A DNA stretch of 27,156 nt from Psilocybe azurescens. Lineage: Eukaryota; Basidiomycota; Agaricomycetes; Agaricales; Agrocybaceae. The translations under genes were made by a program, and so were the position numbers. The stretch covers positions 1 through 27,156 of the forward strand of contig JAJIRX010001074.1 in assembly GCA_023853785.1 (NCBI GenBank), given 5' to 3'. Under the pieces are notes generated by a model. That model ran no database searches, was not told where the DNA came from, and saw only the letters and a list, made by a program, of their open reading frames with translations. Shown in pieces: positions 21,495-27,156 of the stretch (positions are counted from its first letter, which is position 1; every line of letters begins with the position of its first letter).

Positions 21495-23400
21495 TGGGGA
21501 CACAAAAGCCCTTGTGCGCATGGCCATGAAACGAGGGCACAACTCCATGGAGTTTCAACACAACCTTTTTCTTGCCAAGAATGCTGCGTGAGAGGGTCTT
21601 GACAAAGGCGCACATGATATCATAGCCGAGACAGATATCGGAGCCATATGTATCCATGAGGCATTCAACGATTGCCAGCGGATATTTCATGCTGTAAGTG
21701 AAATAAGCATAGAGTCAGTAAAGGAGATAGATGAATAACACACAGTTCGGCCGCTCCGAATCATGTCACAGACAACAAGGACATGGCCATGTTGACAAAC
21801 AGCCAAGAAGATTCCAGCAATAGCAAAAAGAGCGAACATTTTCTTTCTAGCTTCCGGGCCTGCATTTTGCCATCGTTCCACACATGTATTGACGCACTGC
21901 GCCAGCTCATCAATCTCGCTGATGTTCAGCCACGCCACGTCGTCGTTGGCGTCAGGGAGAGGCTCGCAGGTGTCAGCAGTCTTGCCAGTAGACGTTGATG
22001 AGGGAGGCAAATGCATCAGGCAATGACAGGTTCTGTGATAACTGCGGCTGAGAGGCAGTTTCCAGGATAGATGGGGCATCCTACCATGAAACTGTTAACG
22101 AAGTCATGATGTTGACAATCCAACACACCTTTTGTGGACCTCATCCTTGAAGAGATCAACATGTTCCGGGTTAATCCATCGTAGCGACTCCATGGTTCGG
22201 TTATCGTGTAGCACCTTTCCTGAATGAAAAGTACTGTCGACAAGCTTCAGTGAGTTGTTGCCATCCATGGCCGCCAGGAAGCTGTACTTAAGTGGTGGTT
22301 CATCCTCTGTCTTGTACAGGCATGGTGCACATATGTTGAGTTGTTCCCAGTCATGTCCACGAATGAGAGCATCTTGGGTCTGTCGATGAATACTCCTTTT
22401 GATCTCGAGGAAAGCATCATACGCTGAGCTCAGTTGATCAGCTAGGTGGGGAGACGTGGTTGCTGAGAGATACTGTCAGAAAAGTCGGACATAACAATGG
22501 TAGAACTTACGTGATGAATGTGGCACAGTGCTCGTGAAAAAGCATCAAGGCTGAACCGAGGACAGACACGTCGGAGCTGTTGATAGATCTCAAGGAGATC
22601 TATAGCGATTGCAAAGAACGGCTTGTCAGGGGAGGCACCGAGATATCCGTGACGAACTAGAGACTCGTTGGTGTAGGAAACGTCATCGACATGGTTGAAG
22701 GTACGGGGTCCAATATCTGTTCAAAGGGATGGTTGTAGAACGAGACAGAAATTATCAGCAGAAACTTACATGAAAACGATATGACTTCAAGACTCCAAGA
22801 AGCTTCCGATTCAACTATAAGCGGGGCACCAAGTCATTTCCAATCTAAAAACTGTGAGGCAAGTAGGTTGGTTTGACGTTTCCAGGCGTCTACTCTTCTT
22901 TGTACACAGTCGCTGACGTGTTCTGGAATCAAATCGCTTGCTGAGGCGAGTAATAAGCACGGAACTTCGCGAAAGAAAAGAGCACTTACGAGAACGTCAT
23001 GCCTTCCATAATCTCTTGCAGGACCATCTCCCCTCCTGCATGACTTCGGAAGAAGCCTTCCTCTCCAGGCGGTGGTCTGTGCAAAGCCACCTCCTTGTCT
23101 TCCCAATCTTCATCTGTGTCATCAGGGGGTACATGAAAATGTCATGACTGTCATCATCCGTCTGGGTGTTGAGTAAATCTGGAAAGAGTAGCCGCTGCCG
23201 TTCCGTAAAACTAAGGACTAAATCAGTGAGTGGTTATAGATCAAGAAGAGCTTGGTTACTGTGAACGTACTAGACAATTCAAAGATGTGTTTTTCCCTTT
23301 CTTTTCGATTTCATGCCAGTTCTGATTGGCCTTCGTGGTCTTGGTCTTGTTCTGTTGATGAAGGCGTGAGCTGTAGGTAATGCTGACACCTTTTGAGAGT
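21495..23400 (-). pseudogene. KDZ-family transposase, truncated and stop-containing
   Basis: Exons on the minus strand (approximate): up to about 23400-23271, 23217-22990, 22940-22770, 22716-22511, 22472-22129, 22080-21742, and 21691 to about 21500. Landmarks in order: PPPGEEGFFRSHAGGE, WKRQTNLLASQFLDWK, YTNESLVRHGYLGASPDKP, ICAPCLYKTEDEPPLKYSF, MDGNNSLKLVDSTFHSGKVL, LFKDEVHK, AIAGIFLAVCQHGHVLVVCD, MKYPLAIVECLMDTYGSDIC, GYDIMCAF, and FHGHAHKGFCV. These match the known core of Kyakuja-Dileera-Zisupton DDE transposases of basidiomycetes, which cut and paste DNA transposons. Lesions: an in-frame TGA at 22836-22834, and loss of everything after FHGHAHKGFCV, so the C-terminal part with the last expected acidic catalytic residue is gone. 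The element is dead. No terminal inverted repeats were found. Confidence 0.87.
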
Positions 23401-24054
23401 CCAGGCGCTTTGGGCATAGTGGATAGAAGCGAGGGCGCGCGAGAGAGAACACAGGGAACGGCTTTGGGGAAAGAAAGAAAGGAATGGGAAACAGGTCGGT
23501 TAACATCCCAAAGGAGAACCGTCGATCAAGGAGGCACATCTAAAAGGTGTTCCAATCAGTGATGCGTATCTCAGTGTTAGTGTGAGAGATCACGGACCTA
23601 TAGCGGAGCCTTTATCACCAGATATGAGTGCCGGAAGGCCCTAAAATGGGAAGAGTACGCGAGGCATTGGCGGCGCCAGGTGTGTCTGGTGGCCTCCTTA
23701 GTCATGGGTGAAGCAAAGCAGCCAAAAAGCTATTACCTGCAGATTGTGAGGGCCATTTATGGAATAAGGGGTCGAGAGCGGTATTCTATAGTAATATTAG
23801 CTAGGTTAACCGTTGTTTACAGTCAAGAAATACCTATGAGATGTTAAGCGACCAAGTAGTGTTGAGGCAAAGGCGAAAGCTGTCTGGGCAGCCACAAGAA
23901 CAAGTCCGTCAGGGTAAGGGACGGTAGACAGGGTGAGGAAATCAGAGTAAGCGACAAGGTGCACTGAAGATGGTGCAGCAGAAGGGACAGGTGGAGGCGG
24001 AAGGGCAGCAACGGGGCGGTAGCAGTGGGACGGTAGCAGGAGGGCCCTGAAGGT
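23401..24054. other. Flank between KDZ relic and G-rich minisatellite
   Basis: May hold the first exon and 5' flank of the KDZ element, but no start codon can be chosen. From 23960 the sequence becomes G-rich and grades into the minisatellite. No other gene is seen. Confidence 0.45.
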
Positions 24055-24535
24055 GGTGCAGCGGAAGGGCAGGCAGGGGCGGGAGGGCAGCAGCAACAGG
24101 GCAGCGGAGGGAGGGCAGCGAGAGGGCAGCGGAGGGAGGGCAGCGAGAGGGCAGCGGAGGGAGGGCAGCGGTGGGTGGGCAGCGAGGGCAACGGCGGGAT
24201 GGCAACAGCAGGATGGCAACGGGAGGGCAGCAACGGGAGGGCAGCGAGAGGGTAGCGGAGAGAGGGCAGCAAGAGGGCAGCAGAGGGAGGGCAGCAAGAG
24301 GGCAGCAAGAGGGCAGCAGCGGGTGGGCAGCGAGGGCAACAGCAGGATGGCAACAGCAGGATGGCAATGGGAGGGCAGCAATGGGAGGGCAGCGAGAGGG
24401 TAGCGGAGAGAGGGCAGCGAGAGGGCAGCGGAGGGAGGGCAGTGGGAGGGCAGCAGCGGGTGGGCAGCGAGGGCAACAGCGGGATGGCAACAGCGGGATG
24501 GCAACGGGAGGGCAGCAGCGGGACGGCGAGGTGTG
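24055..24535 (+). repeat. G-rich minisatellite with higher-order repeat
   Basis: Short units of the type gggagggcagcgagagggca alternate with ggatggcaacagc units. A recognisable block beginning gggtgggcagcgagggcaac recurs at 24173, 24321 and 24458, so the array has a higher-order period of roughly 137-148 bp. The plus strand is G/A-rich with C only in gca or gcg. Long frames on both strands (Gly/Arg/Gln on plus, Leu/Pro/Ala/Ser on minus) are by-products of repetition. Confidence 0.9.
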
Positions 24536-25599
24536 ACAAGGGAACAACGGCTGTGCAGTTTGCGGAAACAGCCGCAGTGGCTAGGAGGCGTGGTGTCAAC
24601 TATACAGGCCTCGGGAACAGCCGCCAGGTCTGCGATGCCGGGACCGATGCCGGGACTAGTTTTGAAGTAGCCGGATGTTCAATATCTTCAATGGAGTCCA
24701 GAGGTATTGAACGAATTGCTGGAGGGTAAGAGAAATGAAAGGTTTCATTGTAAATTAACCGGTGGATACCGATCCGGTCGTGCCTGATAAGTATCGGGGT
24801 AGTGTGGGACCCTTAGGTGACCATGAGGCTCAAGGAGGGGGAAGATGTCAATATGGCAACAGTATGGCAAACCACTGTATTTGCTATATAAATACGGTGG
24901 TAAACAGCTGTTTATCATGGTATGGCAGTCTTTGGACCAAAGGGAAAGATTTTGCACCTTGGTGTTTGATTCTGCAGTCTACATTCAGATGAGGCATTGC
25001 CAAGCAGAAATTAAAGTCATTCAATGGCAAAAGTATGGGTAAAAATGGCTGATGGAGGCAACAACCCATTATTTTCCAAAAAATTGAAAGCTGTATGCCG
25101 TGAGATTTAGTACATACTCAAGAGGCACTGTCAATGCTCTGGGTGTACTTGAGTTCCTGGTTTTCCATCGAACTACTTGCAAATAAAAGCAATTCAGTAC
25201 TATTTTCCATACGTACTATGTTGTACTGCATACTCTGTGTGGTATGTATTACAGTGAGAGCCATACATCTTACTTATACACCAAATGGTTGCCAAGAACA
25301 GTCTGATTAGGGGCATCAGTGGAGCCATAGTTCTGTCTGCTGAATGGCGGCTCAGTTCAAAGATTGGAATTTCTACATTTTGTCGGTACCTGTTTATGAA
25401 TAAATTGTTTTATTTTTACTAATCTGACTGAAAATGTTGGGGAGTCATCAAAGGAAGACTTGCCCATTTGATCTAGTTTGCTATTGTCTTTTAGTAGTGT
25501 TCAGTCCAAGTTGTATTTACCTATTCATGGTTACAGACACACATAATGAAAAGATTCAAAAGAGATCACACAACCGGTAAAATACTGTGAGGTCAAATT
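24536..25599. other. Region between minisatellite and satellite
   Basis: No gene family is recognised. The plus-strand frame at 24540-24729 (ending GIERIAGG) and fragments around 24760-25040 look like ordinary degenerate sequence. 25080-25560 is AT-rich and without structure that I can name. Confidence 0.45.
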
Positions 25600-27156
25600 G
25601 TACTCACATTCTCAATTGGTCACTCACACAGCAAACCACCACGCACAAGCCTTGAATAATGCAAGGACTAATTGTCCTCATATTCAAGCTTGCACACTAA
25701 CACAAATACAGAGGATACATAAACCATTATTATTGTGATCACGTATCGTCCTCATATTCTCACTCAAACACTCACACAGCAAAGAATCACCAACAACCTG
25801 CGAATAACACAAGGATGAATTGTCCTCACATTCTCACTTGCACACTCCCATAAGTATATAGCATACATAAAATATTGAATATTGTGAGTATGAACCGCCC
25901 TCAAATTCACACTTGGACACTGGCACAGCACAGTATAGCATACAACCAGTGAATGATGCGAGGAGAAATTGTCCTCACATTCACAATTTCACATTCACAC
26001 AAGTACATAGCATACATAAACAGTACACACAAGTACATAGCATAAATAAACAGTAAATATGGTGAGTACGAATGGTCCTCATATTCTAATTTGTACAAGG
26101 ACACAGCAATCATAGCAAACAACAACTGGGTAATATTGTGGGTAGAAATTGCTGTTACATTCGCACTTGGACACTAACACAAGTGCATCGTACACAACCT
26201 GTGATTAATGCAATGATAAATTGTCCTCATATTGTCACTTGCAGCACACAGCAAGTATAGCATGCAACCAGTGAATAATGTAAGGACAAATTGCCCTTGT
26301 ATTCTCATTTGCACACACACACAGCAAGTATAACACACAACTGGTGAATAATGTGAGGACAAATCACACTTGTATTCTCACTTGCACACACACACAGCAA
26401 GTACAACACACAACTGGTGAATAATACGAGGACGAATGGCCTTGTATTCTCACTTGCACACACACACAGCAAGTATAACACACAACTGGTGAATAATGCA
26501 AGGATGAATCACACTCGTATTCTCACTTGCACACACACATAGCAAGTATAACATGCAACCGGTGAATAATATGAGGACAAATCGTTCTCATATCCTTGCT
26601 TGCACACACACAGAGCAAACATAGCACACAACTGGTGAATAATGCGAGGACGAATCGCCCTCATATTCTCACTTGCACACACACAACAAGTACAACACAC
26701 CACCTGTGAATAATACGAGGATGAATTGTCCTTGTATTTACACTTGCACACACACACAACAAGTACAGTACACCACCTGTGAATAATGCGAGGACGAATT
26801 GTCCTCATATCTACACTTGCACACACAGCAAGTATAGTACACCACCTGTGAATAATGCGAAGACAAATCGCCCTCGATATTTACACTTGCACACACACAA
26901 CAAGTACAACACACCACCTGTGAATAATACGAGGATGAATTGTCCTTGTATTTACACTTGCACACACACACAACAAGTACAGTACACCACCTGTGAATAA
27001 TGCGAGGACGAATCGCACTCGTATTCTCACTTGCACACACACACACAGCAAGTATAACACACAACCAGTGAATAATGCGAGGACAAATTGTCCTCATATT
27101 CTCGCTTGCACACTCACACAGCAAACATAGCACACAACTGGTGAATAATGCGAGGA
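25600..27156 (+). repeat. 73-bp satellite array reaching the window end
   Basis: Units starting gaataatgcgaggac recur at 26273, 26346, 26419, 26491, 26564, 26637, 26708, 26781, 26850, 26922, 26994, 27070 and 27143, mostly 71-73 bp apart. Each has a dyad (gaggac...gtcctc), a run cacttgcacacacaca, and agcaagtataacacac. From 25600 to 26270 the copies are degenerate (for example near 25652, 25801 and 25950). The array continues beyond the window. Cys/Ser-rich minus-strand frames are artefacts. Confidence 0.95.

Noticed and set aside
23806..24729. Long Leu/Pro/Ala minus-strand frames and Gly/Arg/Gln plus-strand frames
   Set aside because: They are products of the G-rich minisatellite; units translate repetitively on both strands.
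26509..27133. Cys/Val/Ser-rich minus-strand frames of 105 and 131 codons
   Set aside because: The 73-bp satellite is not a multiple of three, so the frame drifts between units; no gene is needed to explain it.
25600..27156. A CRISPR-like array, given repeated units with a dyad
   Set aside because: The whole unit is repeated without unique spacers, and the host is a fungus. It is a satellite.

Overview
The window reads as nuclear DNA of a basidiomycete fungus, most likely a mushroom-forming Agaricomycete. The evidence is interrupted genes with short GT-AG introns (about 40-130 bp), two P450 genes each split into 13 exons, a KDZ-type (Kyakuja-Dileera-Zisupton) transposase, and large stretches of simple and satellite repeats. 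There are no operons, Shine-Dalgarno sites or CRISPR-like arrays. I saw no tRNA or rRNA gene.

Layout. 1-4117: a large inverted repeat (arms about 1.48 kb, spacer about 1.15 kb). Each arm carries one copy of a small secreted, cysteine-containing protein with betagamma-crystallin-like motifs. The two copies face each other tail to tail, and each is broken by its own small deletions at sites where the other copy is intact. 4118-6655: no recognisable gene. 6656-8904: GC-rich remains of a long, low-complexity (disordered) protein whose plausible coding frame switches several times. 9002-9561: a small conserved-looking hydrophilic protein gene with three exons, one of only 15 nt. 10554-12879 and 14701-16914: two tandem cytochrome P450 genes, same strand, with matching exon-intron structure. 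The first is a pseudogene; the second is complete except for one apparent missing base. Between them lies a relic of a transposase N-terminus (helix-turn-helix). 16915-19540: no recognisable gene.

19545-27156 is repeat-dominated: a purine-rich minisatellite, an AT-rich block, an abrupt switch to a GC-rich block with 174-bp repeats, a cluster of TTCCG/CGGAA palindromes abutting a truncated KDZ transposase on the minus strand, a G-rich minisatellite, and a 73-bp satellite that runs off the window end. This half looks like heterochromatic or subtelomeric accessory DNA.

Only the small gene at 9002 appears intact, and the second P450 nearly so. The gene-bearing part is best seen as duplicate families (secreted protein pair, P450 pair) in different stages of decay, next to a transposon and satellite territory. 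No pathway can be reconstructed from these genes alone.
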